From NCBI GenBank assembly GCA_029964075.1, contig CM057135.1, forward strand, positions 6,805,001-6,869,000: 64,000 bases of DNA, in the 5' to 3' direction. A program made the position numbers and the translations under genes. Below the pieces are notes generated by a model that saw only the letters and a program-made list of their open reading frames with translations, was not told the DNA's origin and ran no database searches. The first letter of the stretch is position 1. The number at the start of each line of letters is the position of its first letter. Below are positions 22,368-32,235 of this stretch, piece after piece. The DNA comes from Patiria pectinifera. Taxonomy: Eukaryota; Echinodermata; Asteroidea; Valvatida; Asterinidae.

Positions 22368-22516
22368 CAAATTAGGTTTTGCCCTTCACCGACGTTTTTA
22401 AACACTGTATACTCAGTGTGTTACCTCCCGAGTGATTTTTTCCAACTTTCACTCGGGAGGTAACACACTGAGTATACAGTGTTTAAAAACGTCGGTGAAG
22501 GGCAAAACCTAATTTG
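22368..22516. repeat. Perfect 68-nt inverted repeat with a 13-nt loop
   Basis: Arms 22368-22435 and 22449-22516 are exact reverse complements over 68 nt by my reading. They contain GTATACTCAGTGTGTTACC and GACGTTTTTAAACACTGTAT. The outside is flanked by AAGTATACAGTC in direct orientation on both sides (22315-22328 and 22516-22529). A transcript would fold into a long perfect hairpin. Confidence 0.95.
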
Positions 22517-22529
22517 AAGTATACAGTCA

Positions 22530-23507
22530 ATATTACACGGTTCAGTATCCAAAAATTCAAGTCATATTATGCACAATTTTTGTAGACTTGGCTTTCAACC
22601 TGGGATATTTATTTTATGGCATAAAAATGTTTCATACAGACTTGGCTTCCAACCTTGAGTATCCATGGCATAAAAATGTGTCGTAAAGTGCTATTTAAGA
22701 TAACATCAAAATTTACGAAGTTGAAACACTTACCGGAGCAGTTGCGGCCTGTGTACCTATGCCTCAGAATGTTTGGGAAAACTACACGATATGCATGTAC
22801 ACGATATGTGTATGCACATGCGGCGTGCTTACCATGGCAAAACCACGTGAGAAACACAGCAAAATAAAGACAAGCTGGCTTGAAATAAGGTGTGGCTGGC
22901 AGCAGCAACGACAAGCAGTCAAGTGACCTACCCATGCTTGCTTACTCTCCAAGAAAACTAGCGAAAAAAATTCACGGAATGTGCGTCCGAAGCCTAATGC
23001 TTTGAGACACTGCACGGAATAAAAGGCTTTTTCGCACTGCATGTCATATGCAAATTGTTACGCAACTCGGTATGCTCTATTTGACGGAAAACACAAGAGG
23101 GCGCTCGCAATGCTTCGACAACTTTCGCATCGCTGTTTATACTAAAAATATAAGACATCGACAAAGAAATATTTACAGACGGGACCTGGCAGCATAATTA
23201 CAGGAATGTAAGTCTGGCCGGTCACAGAGGAATTCCTCCCGTTTTAGTCACGTGATGAAAATTGTAATACATTGTATTACCGGAGGCTACCTGACCTAAG
23301 ATTCTTCAGGAATAGTCGGAATCTTTTGGTCTGGGAACCAGACTAGGCTACGTCCGGTGTCTCGTTCGTGTACACGTGCAACTTTTGCCAGGTTTGTACT
23401 GACATGACTGAAAAGTATGAAAGGTTATTCTTGGTTTATAAAATATTTGGTACAACTATCGAATGCAGGGCCACTTTACTCTACATCCGCGCCTCCGTAC
23501 GGCTGTG
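22530..23507. other. Intergenic region
   Basis: No gene recognised. TGGCATAAAAATG recurs at 22616 and 22666. Overlapping frames at 22609-23042 have no domain. Confidence 0.4.
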
Positions 23508-24090
23508 TGGAGGCGTGGAGCCGCAGTCGACCTACCTCCGAAATCGTGGAGGCGCGTGGAGCCGCAGTCGATATCTCCGAGAATTGCAGCCTCTATCGGT
23601 GCGCGACTCCGCGACTCCGCCACTCCAGTGCCCCGCGTCTCCGCCGCGACTCTGAGACTCCACGACTCCGCGCCTCCGCCATTCCGCGCCTCCGCCACTC
23701 CAGACAGTGCCCCGTCGCCCTCCTCCCTTCCTAATTTGCGAGAATTGCGCCCTCTATCGGTGCGCGACTCCGCGACTCCGCGCCTCCGCCACTCCAGTGC
23801 CCTGCGTCTCCGCCGCGACTCTGAGACTCCACGACTCCGCGCCTCCGCCACTCCGCGCCTCCGCCACTCCAGACAGTGCCCCGTCGCCCTCCCCCCTTCC
23901 TAATTTGCGAGCCCATTTAAAATGGATACGGATGCTTCGTTCTCAAAAAAATTCCGCCGAGAATTGCGCCCTCTATCGGCGCGAGTCTCTGCGACTCCGC
24001 CACTCCGCCACTCCAGTGCCCCGCGTCTTCGCCGCGACTCTGCGACTCCACGACTCCGCGCCTCCGCCACTCCAGACAGTGCCCCGTGGC
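23508..24090. repeat. G+C-rich compound minisatellite
   Basis: Three copies of a unit of about 160-220 bp start at GAGAATTGC(A/G)(G/C)CCTCTATCGG (23580, 23738, 23959). Each is filled with short CTCCGC(G/C)-ACTCC-type subrepeats (GACTCCGC, GCCTCCGCCACTCC) and ends CAGACAGTGCCCCG. A 40-bp duplicate (GGAGCCGCAGTCGA) lies at the left end. The overlapping long frames on both strands here (for example 23463-23903 and 23456-23851) are repeat artefacts. Confidence 0.9.
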
Positions 24091-24159
24091 CCCAACACAT
24101 TTACAAGCACACCCTCCCTTCCGATCCTTCATGAGAAGCTTAGAAGACAAGTGCATTCG

Positions 24160-24310
24160 CTGTAAATGGTTCCCACCACCAACCAACCCCACACTGGGGA
24201 CCATGTGGGGTACTTGTTCAAATACGGTAGTAACAGTCAAACATTGTGTGCTACATGTAAATGGTTCCCACAACCAACCAACCCCTCACAGGGGACCATG
24301 TGGGGTATGT
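24160..24310 (+). repeat. Tandem duplication, about 96-bp period
   Basis: TGTAAATGGTTCCCAC, AACCAACC and GGGGACCATGTGGGGTA occur twice (about 24160-24215 and 24256-24310). Confidence 0.8.
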
Positions 24311-24432
24311 TAATCAAATGTGCAAATGTACATGGCTTGTGCAAATGTACACGACTGTTCAACAACCAATTTGCATCACTCTGTGATTCCATTTAAAATG
24401 GATTTGTTTTTTTCCCATTGTTATTATTCGAG

Positions 24433-24649
24433 TGTGGATGCAACCAGAGAACCTGATGGGGAAGGACTGATCTTAGGGAGGCTAGTCAACCATGGCACTA
24501 AACGACAACAGAATGCACATGTAAAGGTGCTTCGAATAGACACACAGCCAACACTATGCCTGTTTGCCCTGCGCAATATATCTCCTGGACAAGAGATCCT
24601 GTATGATTATGGGAGTACTGAAAAAGACCTCCCATGAAACCAGCTGCAG
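24433..24649 (+). pseudogene. SET-domain C-terminal exon (KMT5A-like)
   Basis: After an acceptor ending at 24432 the frame reads VDATREPDGEGLILGRLVNH, then KVLRIDTQPTLCLFALRNIS and PGQEILYDYGSTEKDLP. This is the C-terminal half of a SET methyltransferase domain: GRLVNH corresponds to the NH(S/C) substrate/cofactor motif and EILYDYG to the conserved ELxxDYG. The closest style is KMT5A (SETD8)-type. The usual Trp after DLP is a TGA (24635-24637); the frame then continues NQLQ to a GTAAAC donor at 24650, phase 0, matching the next exon. So either the protein ends here, directly after the SET core, or a Trp codon became a stop. Residues of the N-terminal SET half and cofactor-binding GxG are not in this exon. 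Confidence 0.75.
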
Positions 24650-25165
24650 GTAAACAAAAACATTTCTCTGTTTTTTTCATTAAAGAAAATGCTGATTGCA
24701 GTCAAAAGGACGAGTGACTTTTTGAGTTGTAAGTTGTATTTATATTAACATGAATTTTATCAAATAGGGAATAAGTTCATGGATCCATATTTTGTCATGT
24801 GTATGATCTATGGGACCACTCCCAGAGACCATCAGTCTGTATTATTATTACATTTAAATACATGTATATTAATATACAGCACCATGAGCACTTTTGGATA
24901 GATGCTGTGCTATATGGATATGTTCATTATTATTCCATGTATAAATTGTCGTCGTAAAAATCATTGTCATTTTTATCACAGTCATCGTCATTACCATTGT
25001 CAATATCATCATCATCATCGCTATCACCACTTTCAGCACAGTGTTTGTGGTGGAGCAGATGCACCACTACAACCACTGTCGTAATCAAACACCATCAACA
25101 CTTATCAATTTTTAAACGAGTCCTAGTGTAATTCATCTAATGAAAATACTATAATTGTATTTCAG
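24650..25165 (+). other. Intron between SET exon and the large exon
   Basis: GTAAAC donor to TATTTCAG acceptor. Contains a TCATCATCATCATCG trinucleotide patch at 25004-25021. Confidence 0.6.
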
Positions 25166-27655
25166 CCTGACACTCATGCTGCTGGGGATTCTGCAGCCGA
25201 TGGCCACTTGGAATGCCCTGCTGAAACTCAGGCTTCTGGTGACTCTGCAGCCGATGGCCACATGGAATGCCCTGCTGAAACTCAGGCTTCTGGTGACTCT
25301 GCAGCCGATGACCACATGGAATGCTCTGCTGAAACTCAGGCTTCTGGTGACTCTGCAGCCGATGGTCACATGGAATGCCCTGCTGAAACTCAGGCTTCTG
25401 GTGACTCTGCAGCCGATGGCCACATGGAATGCCCTGCTGAAACTCAGGCTTCTGGTGACTCTGCAGCGGATGGCCACTTGGAATGCCCTGCTGAAACTCA
25501 GGCTTCTGGTGACTCTGCAGCCGATGGTCACATGGAATGCCCTGCTGAAACTCAGGCTTCTGGTGACTCTGCAGCCGATGGCCACATGAAAAGTCTTATT
25601 GATACTCGGGCTACCGGGGACACTGCAGTCTATGGTCACGTGGATTGCCCTGCTGACACTCAGGCATCTAGGGACTCTGCAGCCAATGGTGATGTCTTGC
25701 TGATTGACACCTGGGTTAACAGGAACTTTACAGCCAATGGCCACATGGAATACTGTGCTGACGCTCAGGCTACTAAGGACTCCGTAGCCAGTGACAAAAG
25801 GGAATGCCCTGCTGATGTGTCTCCAAACAAGTCATATGTGGAGGACTCTGATGCAAGTTCAGAGATCTCTTTCATCATTCCACTACCGTGCAACTCGAGA
25901 AAACCATTGATGGAAACTTCAAACAGAGCCACAGTTCCTGTATTTCTGTACAATGAAACATACCTCAATTCATCATGCTCTACTCCTCAAGAACTTGGGA
26001 CAGAAGTTGCTCATGCAGACATGGCCACGTCACCTGCTGCTGATGGTGTGGCACAGTTCGTAAGTTGTGACGTCATGTCTTTGTTGGCGAGTATGCAAAA
26101 TGACAGTGCTGGAGATTGTCAACACTTGATTTCTGTGTCGGGGAAAAACACTGCTTGTGATGACAATAATTCTCAGGCAAATGGAGATTCTTCTAAGCTT
26201 GTTGATTCTTGTGTACTGCAAAACTGTCCCACTGGCAAAGGGGAAAGGGCTAGTAGTACTGCTCACATTGAAAGTGGCGTTGCATCACATGCCAGTGTGA
26301 GATATTCACCATCTTCATGTTGGCCAGTTACTGATAGGGCCTGTCCTGTTGGTTCTTGTCTTGATGGCTCGACAGTTCCTGATGAGAACTCTTCTGATGG
26401 ACATGGTGATGGCAACACCCCTGATGGTAGTGACGAATCTCTGTGTGTTTCAGATGATGACATGCACTTTTCTGATGAATCCAAAATCCCTCCTGATAGA
26501 GATACGATATATTTCCCCCTGACTCAAGAAGTAAAGAAACAAAACAGAGAGTTTACAACAAACGTCAGGCTTGCTTTTTCTGTTCTAAACAAAAATCAGC
26601 AAGCACTTACTACATGCTCACAAAGATGAAGAAGAAGTGAAAAAGGATTGCATCTATGAAAGTTAAAACCACAGAGAGGGCCAAAGCTTTTGAACTTTTG
26701 CGAAATCGTGGAAATTATTACCACAACAAAATGGTCAAGGAATTGAAGCAAGGAGAGCTCATAATGGTTAGAAGACCTTCAGATGATGGTAGTGACAGCA
26801 CAAACAATGGGCCCTGGCCAGATTGCTTGGGGTTTTATCGCACCAGTGACTTTCGAAAGCACATGAAGTACTACTGCATTGCCAAGGAAAGTGCAATAGA
26901 CACCGAAGACAGTTTCAGAGATGTAAAGCTTGAAAGTTGTCTACTCATGAATGATTTCGCAGAAGCATCCCCATTGGTGAAAACTGTTCTGGTAGGAATG
27001 AAGCAGGACAAGATATCCCAAGTGGTGAAGCAAGATCCCCTAATAATTCAGCTGGGAAATGCACATAGTCGTCGCACTTTTGGGATGGACCCGCAGAGAA
27101 GAAGGCATTATGTTGCTTAAGAAATGCGACTGGTTGCAAGGCTTATGATCAATCTATATGAGATCACACAGTCAAATGCTTTAGTAGATGACTTTATTGA
27201 GCCCCAGAAGTTTGACACTGTGGTACGTAGTGTGCGCTTGACATCAGGCCAGACTGATGAAAATGAGCGACCTTCAGTTGCCTTAAAACTGGGCCACACT
27301 CTTTCCAAATTGGCGGCAATCAAAAGGTGTTCAGCCCTGAGAAGAGGAGACAAGAAAGCTGAGCAGGAGGCCAAGTGTTTCCTTAAGCTCAAAGAAGCTG
27401 AATGGGCCGAGCAGATCTCATCAGAAGTCCTTGGCAAAATTTCTCAGCGCAAGTATAACAAGGTTACAGAGCTTCCTGAATCTGATGATGTATTTAAAAA
27501 ATGTTCACATCATTCCTGCAAGAAAACATCGAGAAAGCAACAGTGAACCTGGAACAACGAGCATCTGCCGTGAATTTTCGGAGATGTAGTGAGTTAGTCC
27601 TTGCTCGACTCACAACCTTCAACAAACGAAGAACAGGCGAAACAGAGCAGCCTGG
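25166..27655 (+). pseudogene. Large exon: 18-residue repeats, acidic linker, C2H2-like finger, conserved domain
   Basis: The frame from the acceptor at 25165 is open to TGA at 26627-26629 (about 488 codons). It starts PDTHAAGDSAADGH, runs through seven exact-length ECPAETQASGDSAADGHM units, degenerate units, then a Ser/Asp-rich linker. Near 26566 the frame shifts: RQACFFCSKQ in one frame and KHLLHAHKDEEEV in the next form a C2H2-like finger. A further shift leads to ERAKAFELLRNRGNYYHN (26656 on), GFYRTSDFRKHMKYYC (second Cys/His motif), and NAHSRRTFGMDPQRRRHYVA, stop TAA 27118-27120. In the same frame follow RLVARLMINLYEITQSNALV, SVALKLGHTLSKLAAIKRC and EAEWAEQISSEVL. After another shift near 27510: EKATVNLEQRASAVNFRRCS and LVLARLTTFNKRRTGETEQ, ending CCTGG at the GTAAG donor. 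DNA-binding/recombinase-like role inferred only. Confidence 0.7.
25211..25588 (+). repeat. Seven tandem 54-bp coding repeats
   Basis: GAATGCCCTGCTGAAACTCA starts units at 25211, 25265, 25319, 25373, 25427, 25481 and 25535, exactly 54 bp apart, so each adds 18 residues without a frame change. Units differ by a few bases (GGCCAC/GGTCAC/GACCAC; TGCCCT/TGCTCT). Degenerate units precede (25166-25210) and follow (to about 25820). Because the period is a multiple of three, all frames on both strands look open here. Confidence 0.95.
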
Positions 27656-28369
27656 GTAAGTTGTGTTAAAGTCACAAGGACTTGCTCATATTTGCTCTTA
27701 TTTATCAACTTCCTAAAATGTTTAATAGTCACAAACATCTTGGAGTCAATACCCAATTTTCTCTCTGGGGTAATAATACACTTTTCCTGATTGACATCTT
27801 TTATGCATTATGGTTTAGCTGATAATTTCATCGGGGTGTTGCCAACATTGAGTACTTAATAGTGGACATGTGAGCCACCACTGAAAACATGTAACGATAA
27901 ATGTGCCCAGCTATGTTTTTCAGTTAAAAAAAATATCAGATGGTGCACCAACCCTACTAGAATCAATGATGTATGCCTGTTCATTGTGAATTGGTTATGA
28001 AATTGGCAATATAAATGTATTTCAACCCCATTACACTAGAGGTTTGTTGATCTCTTTGGTGAGTATACATGTATGTGGTTCTGAGAAGAACTGGCCACAT
28101 TTACTCGACATTTCAAACAGTATGCTCTATCCATCTTTAGTCTCCTGAATGCAAACAGAGCATACATATGTTTGATATATGTTGAGTAAACCTGGTTCTT
28201 CTCAGAGCCACACATACATATAACCATAAAAGAGATGAAACACATTGTGCATCCACAAACCTCTAACTAGTGTATATTGTCTTTCCACCAAGCACATATT
28301 AAAATCTTTTTAAACCCTATTATTACACTTCAACATGTACTTAAAAAAAACCTCTTTTTTTGCATGTAG
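27656..28369 (+). other. Intron containing a palindromic element
   Basis: GTAAGT-type donor (27656) to TGCATGTAG acceptor (28369). An inverted-repeat element lies at 28032-28274. Confidence 0.6.
28032..28274. repeat. Palindromic MITE-like element in intron
   Basis: Arms of about 95-115 bp are imperfect reverse complements: ACACTAGAGGTTTGT at the left end against ACAAACCTCTAACTAGTGT at the right, with GGTTCTGAGAAGAAC against GGTTCTTCTCAGAGCC, and CAGTATGCTCT against AGAGCATAC around a central loop of about 35 bp. Confidence 0.8.
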
Positions 28370-28924
28370 TCTCAAGTCGTATACAAGTCGGCCCAACTGG
28401 GATGCAGCAAGTATCTCCGACATAAAGCAGTATCTGATGCCTCTTGAACGCCACCTAATGCAGGAATTGGATATGGTGTATACAAGTGGTAAACGCGGGA
28501 GGAAAGTACCCATTCTGATTCCGGCAGAGACCAAGGCAGCGATGGATCAGCTGACAACTTGTCGTGATGTTTGTGGGGTACCCAAAGAGAATCCATACTT
28601 CTGTGCTCGACCTGGCTGTAACACCAACCTACGAGCCTGTGATAGTCTGCGAGAACTCACTAAGGAAGCCAATTTGCAGAAACTGCATCTAATTCGCACC
28701 ACAAAAAAGTATACAGCAACAGTCAGCCAGATCCTCAACCTCAAGGACTCTCAGTTTGATTGGTTAGCAGACCATCTTGGACACAGCATCAATGTTCAGA
28801 GACTACTATCGTCTCTCTGCACCCACTATCGAACTGACAAAAGTAGCCAAACTTACGTTGGCCATTGACAATGGCAATGTAAGGAAGTTTGTGGGGAAGT
28901 CCCTGGACGAAATAGATCTTGATG
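28370..28924 (+). pseudogene. Tyrosine-recombinase-like C-terminal exon
   Basis: The exon joins the preceding CCTGG to give Gly-Leu-Lys-Ser-Tyr, then TSRPNWDAASISDIKQYLMP, SGKRGRKVPILIPAETKAAM, VPKENPYFCARPGCNTNLRA and LNLKDSQFDWLADHLGHSIN. A frameshift near 28795 precedes DYYRLSAPTIELTKVAKL, AIDNGNVRKFVGKSLDEI and DLDG at a GTGAGT donor. The end pattern H(L)IR...ATxxxxLxL...LADHLGHS...YYRL resembles the tyrosine recombinase box II: H-x-x-R, LGH(S), then Tyr within 10-12 residues. In related proteins I recall an extra Leu-Arg in TTK(LR)KYTAT; here it is absent (28698-28712), so a key Arg may have been lost. The fold assignment is an inference from these motifs; a structure-based comparison is needed to confirm it. 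Confidence 0.65.
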
Positions 28925-28983
28925 GTGAGTGTCATATATTCAAGCTTTAGAGGTTGTAGTCAGTAGCCTACTGTTTACCCCTT

Positions 28984-29032
28984 GCAGGGTCTTCATCAGG
29001 GTCTTGAATTTAGCCTCTGATGAAGACCCTGC
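28984..29032. repeat. Perfect 16-bp hairpin
   Basis: GCAGGGTCTTCATCAG (28984-28999) and CTGATGAAGACCCTGC (29017-29032) with a 17-nt loop, inside the intron following the recombinase-like exon. Confidence 0.85.
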
Positions 29033-29550
29033 ACCTTATACTGTCATGCCACCGACCTCAACTTTGCATTCATTTTTTGCAATAGCTCATAACTAGAATT
29101 GCTCATTGAGTTTTCAATTATTTTAGATACATGTGGAGCTTAGACAATTTAAGATTTACCTAGTGATCAGAATGCGTATCTCCTACTTTTCTCCTAATTA
29201 TCCCCAAGTAAATATAAAATAACAGCTGCATTCCATCATTTGAAAGTTGCAAACAAACCTGTTAGTAAATTTTGACTAAATTCATAGTACATGTACACAA
29301 GCTTTGTTTTCCTGATAATTGATTTAATTCATCATTGCCGCGTCACTTGATGTTGTGTATGCCACATGATTGATATTAGTGATGACACTCAAAGTTTTGA
29401 ATTGTTCCGTATTTTTCCATGCCCAGTCATACATGTAGCTGCAGGTGTTTTGATGGAATCTAGCATGCATATTTTATGCATAAGTTTTTGAATGTATATT
29501 TTGTAAACTTATTATTCTGGGTTTTTTTTTGTTCCCTATTTTGCTTACAG

Positions 29551-29595
29551 ACATTCCTGTGCCAGATATGGATTCAGACACTGAAGAAGCGCAAG
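29551..29595 (+). CDS. Small acidic exon of the SET/recombinase-like gene
   Basis: Acceptor TTGCTTACAG (29541-29550) and donor GTACAT (29596) bound 45 nt. Joined to the preceding phase-1 G it reads D-IPVPDMDSDTEEAQ with a phase-1 end, which fits the next exon. Acidic linker; no domain. Confidence 0.6.
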
Positions 29596-30167
29596 GTACA
29601 TACTTCCGTTACAACCGTTTCTAATATTGAATGCCCAGAACCATTATTTGTGTTTGGAAATGGGTGATGTTCTTGCATTATTGATTCACTTCTTGCTAAA
29701 TTGCTTTGCCAAGAACTACCAAGTTTAAATAGCCGGTTCAGGAATTGAATTAATGCTTGGCTCATCACTGCAGTGAATATACATACATGTGCAAATAATT
29801 GTGTATATGGGCTCAAACTAAGGACGTCCCATTGTGTCTTTGTGTTTAACATTATAAACACATACCTCTTTAGTTTTTGTACCCAGTGCCCTACTGAGAA
29901 AAATCCCCTTTTGCTGTATACATGCATAATGTACATGACTGTTTGTTTGTTTTTCCTTGGGTGTACTACTGGTTTTCCTCCAGAAATGTTGGTATAATGC
30001 AACAGCCCAGCACATAAGAAGAAGCAACTCATTACCGCAACATCTGCTGTCAAAAAGATTTGCAGACCAACCTAGTGCAAACAATTTACAAATGTGCATG
30101 TAATACAACTAAAATGTAATTGTTTTCTGCTGATGCACAATTGTTAATCTGTTGCTGTATAATCCAG

Positions 30168-30314
30168 TCGGTACTTCCGAAGCAGCAGCAGGGTCCACAA
30201 CGCACACCAGGAAGAAACGACGCACTGGAGATGTGACAGATGTCCGTGCCTCTGCAGTTTCCAGCCCGATGCAGTCTCCAGAACCAGGTCCCAGGCCAAC
30301 AGGAAAGTCCAATG
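30168..30314 (+). CDS. Basic tail exon of the SET/recombinase-like gene
   Basis: Acceptor ATAATCCAG and donor GTTGGT bound 147 nt, phase 1 at both ends. Translation: VGTSEAAAGSTTHTRKKRRT, GDVTDVRASAVSSPMQSPEP, GPRPTGKSN. The KKRR patch may be a nuclear localisation signal. No disabling change here. If the donor is not used, the frame runs on to a TAA at 30365. Confidence 0.55.
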
Positions 30315-32063
30315 GTTGGTTTAACTCATTCTCGCTACTGTATTTGAATACTGGTGCTACACTTTAAAGGGGGTAGAATACGTAAAGGCTCAAGACCAGA
30401 AATGGCAAAAAGCTTATCTTTTTGAAAGCTACCGTACTGCAGGCCTGTTTGAAACCATCTCACAAAATACTGATTTGTGACATATGTTAATTAAGTCGCA
30501 AACTAGTAATTTCAGATCAAAGTGATCTAATGCATTAGATTATTTTGTCGTGAAATGTTCAGATTTTCTTTTCGCTTTTTTTCGCTTTCATTTTGGTTGT
30601 ATTCTTGTCAGACCTCGCACACAACTGTGGCACTGTTAAAGTTGTTTGCTGCACTCTAGTGTTTTGAATGATCTACCTATAATGAAACGTTCGAGATTGT
30701 CAGGATTATATTTCGAGGGGCAAAATTACATACAATCTGAGCAATCAATGTGTGCAGTTAAAAGGAGACAGTCATGTGACGAATGCAGGGGGCGGGGATA
30801 AAAGGATATCATCAGAGCAGGGCAAAACTGGAAACCAAGTGATGATCTGGGCAGTCATATACATGTAGGCTGATAACGTTTTAGAAAAAAAAATCAGAGG
30901 TGCTTAGTAAACTACATGTAAAGAATACAAAGAAAGCACTCCCCCCATTGCACAACCATGCCCATTGCCTACCATGTGGGGAAAAAATCATCATTGTTTG
31001 CCATTCAAGTGTCAATAAAAATGACTTCACATTATTTTTCATTTGTTTACCAGGTAGTTTGCTTTACATAATTACTCTTAGAATCAGAGACATGTGTCCT
31101 GAAATACAAAATCTTACTACACAAGTCGGTTGTAACTCGGACACCAAAATTGGACCCTAAATTTATGGAATCACCCACCTACGCTTTGCACGCGCACCTG
31201 TTCCCAAACGCAAAGAAAAGAGGACTGCGCACACATTGAACCACGTGGATTTAGGACGTCTGACATAAATCGACTTCACACACTTGGCACACACGGCAAA
31301 AACTTGGAATCCCCACACAAAGGTTCTGGGTTCGATAGCCGCCGATGGCCACGTCCATCTTTTTCATTCAAAGACAGAAAAAACACCGGAACAGCTCGGT
31401 GTTTGTTTACCTACAAACCCAACGTCCGTCTAGTTTTGTTTTGTGTTGTTTTGTGTTGTTTTGTGTTGTTTGTGGTCGTCGTGGTGGTGGTGTTTTGTTT
31501 TGTTTTGGTATTTTAAAGGGTTTTTTCCCCATGCTTTGAAGTGGTTAATTTTGCCACTGCCAAACTTTCCCTAAATTTGTTAGTTTTGTATTTTTATGTT
31601 TTAATGAATGTGTGTAATTGTTTTTGATAACTATTGCTCTGTTCACTGATTTCATAATATTTATTCCGTGTTCCCTTTTAGGATTGGATTGATAGGCTTT
31701 CGAGTCATAGTGTTTTAAGTTCACTTTTATTACTCCTGGCCATCTGAATTTGGGTTTTGTTCTGTTCTTGTTTTGTCTTATTCTGTAACAACCTTGCCTT
31801 TTATCATTGCTGCCTTTATTCATAGCTCCTTGCTTTTGTTTACACTGATTTGTATTGTTTCATGACTAATTATACTTGTAATCATGTCTCCTCTGGAGTT
31901 ACATTGTCATATTCTCTGTATATGTTTGTTGCAAATCTTGGCCGAATAAATAAAAATAATAATAATAATAATAATTTATTTGATTGGATAATTGAGTAGA
32001 TTGTTAGGTTTATCTTTACATGTACATTTGGTTTGGATTTTTAACTGTTTATTTAAATAATTG
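30315..32063. other. Repeat-rich region without recognised gene
   Basis: Contains the dispersed repeat 31000-31183, a TTTTGTGTTG tandem at 31433-31475 with GTGGTGGTG after it, and at 31952-31976 an (AAT)n tract at the end of an about 400-bp T-rich segment that looks like a LINE 3' tail (GAATAAATAAAAATAATAAT). No coding region for that LINE was found. Confidence 0.5.
31000..31183 (+). repeat. Dispersed repeat, copy 2 (copy 1 at 18695-18875)
   Basis: Shares GACTTCACA, ATGTGTCCTGAA and ATTTATGGAATCACCCACC with copy 1 and ends at the same word CCTACG. Confidence 0.8.
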
Positions 32064-32235
32064 TTACACTGTCAACAAAATTAGTCATCACAGAATGACT
32101 AAGTTTTTGAACGCAAGACTTACGTATAGTCATCGATAACTAACATAGATTGGTCAATGCGGAATCTGTGACTAATTTCAATTAGTCACTCAGACAAAAA
32201 TAAAACACCATTTTTCTCTAAAGTAACATCATGTT
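32064..32235. repeat. MITE-like segment with TTAGTCA motifs, related to 42600-42843
   Basis: Begins TTACACTGTCAACAAAATTAGTCA. The inverse, TGACTAACTTTTGTTGACAGTGTAG, ends the segment at 42600-42843. Both are filled with (T)TAGTCA / TGACTAA words. They probably are left and right parts of one element family; no complete copy is present. Confidence 0.6.

Larger units (their letters stand above)
24433..30314 (+). pseudogene. Multi-exon SET / C2H2 / tyrosine-recombinase-like locus (whole)
   Basis: Five exons on the + strand join in phase: 24433-24649 (SET end), 25166-27655 (tandem repeat, acidic linker, zinc finger, long conserved domain), 28370-28924 (recombinase-like end), 29551-29595 and 30168-30314 (tail). 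Donor/acceptor phases agree at each of the four joints (0, 2, 1, 1). The same order of C2H2 finger, ELLRNRGNYYHN-type region and LADHLGHS-type end is known to me from many uncharacterised proteins in fish and invertebrates. At least two nonsense codons (24635, 27118), three or more frameshifts within 26540-26665, one near 27500 and one near 28795 show that this copy cannot give a full protein, unless some are assembly errors. Upstream exons encoding the first half of SET are missing or unrecognised. Confidence 0.65.

Noticed and set aside
23456-24273. Several overlapping 100-150-residue ORFs on both strands
   Set aside because: They arise from the stop-poor G+C-rich CTCCGC minisatellite.
25133-25744. 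203-residue minus-strand ORF over the 54-bp repeats
   Set aside because: The repeat period is a multiple of three, so all frames stay open. The + frame continues into a conserved domain; the minus frame does not.
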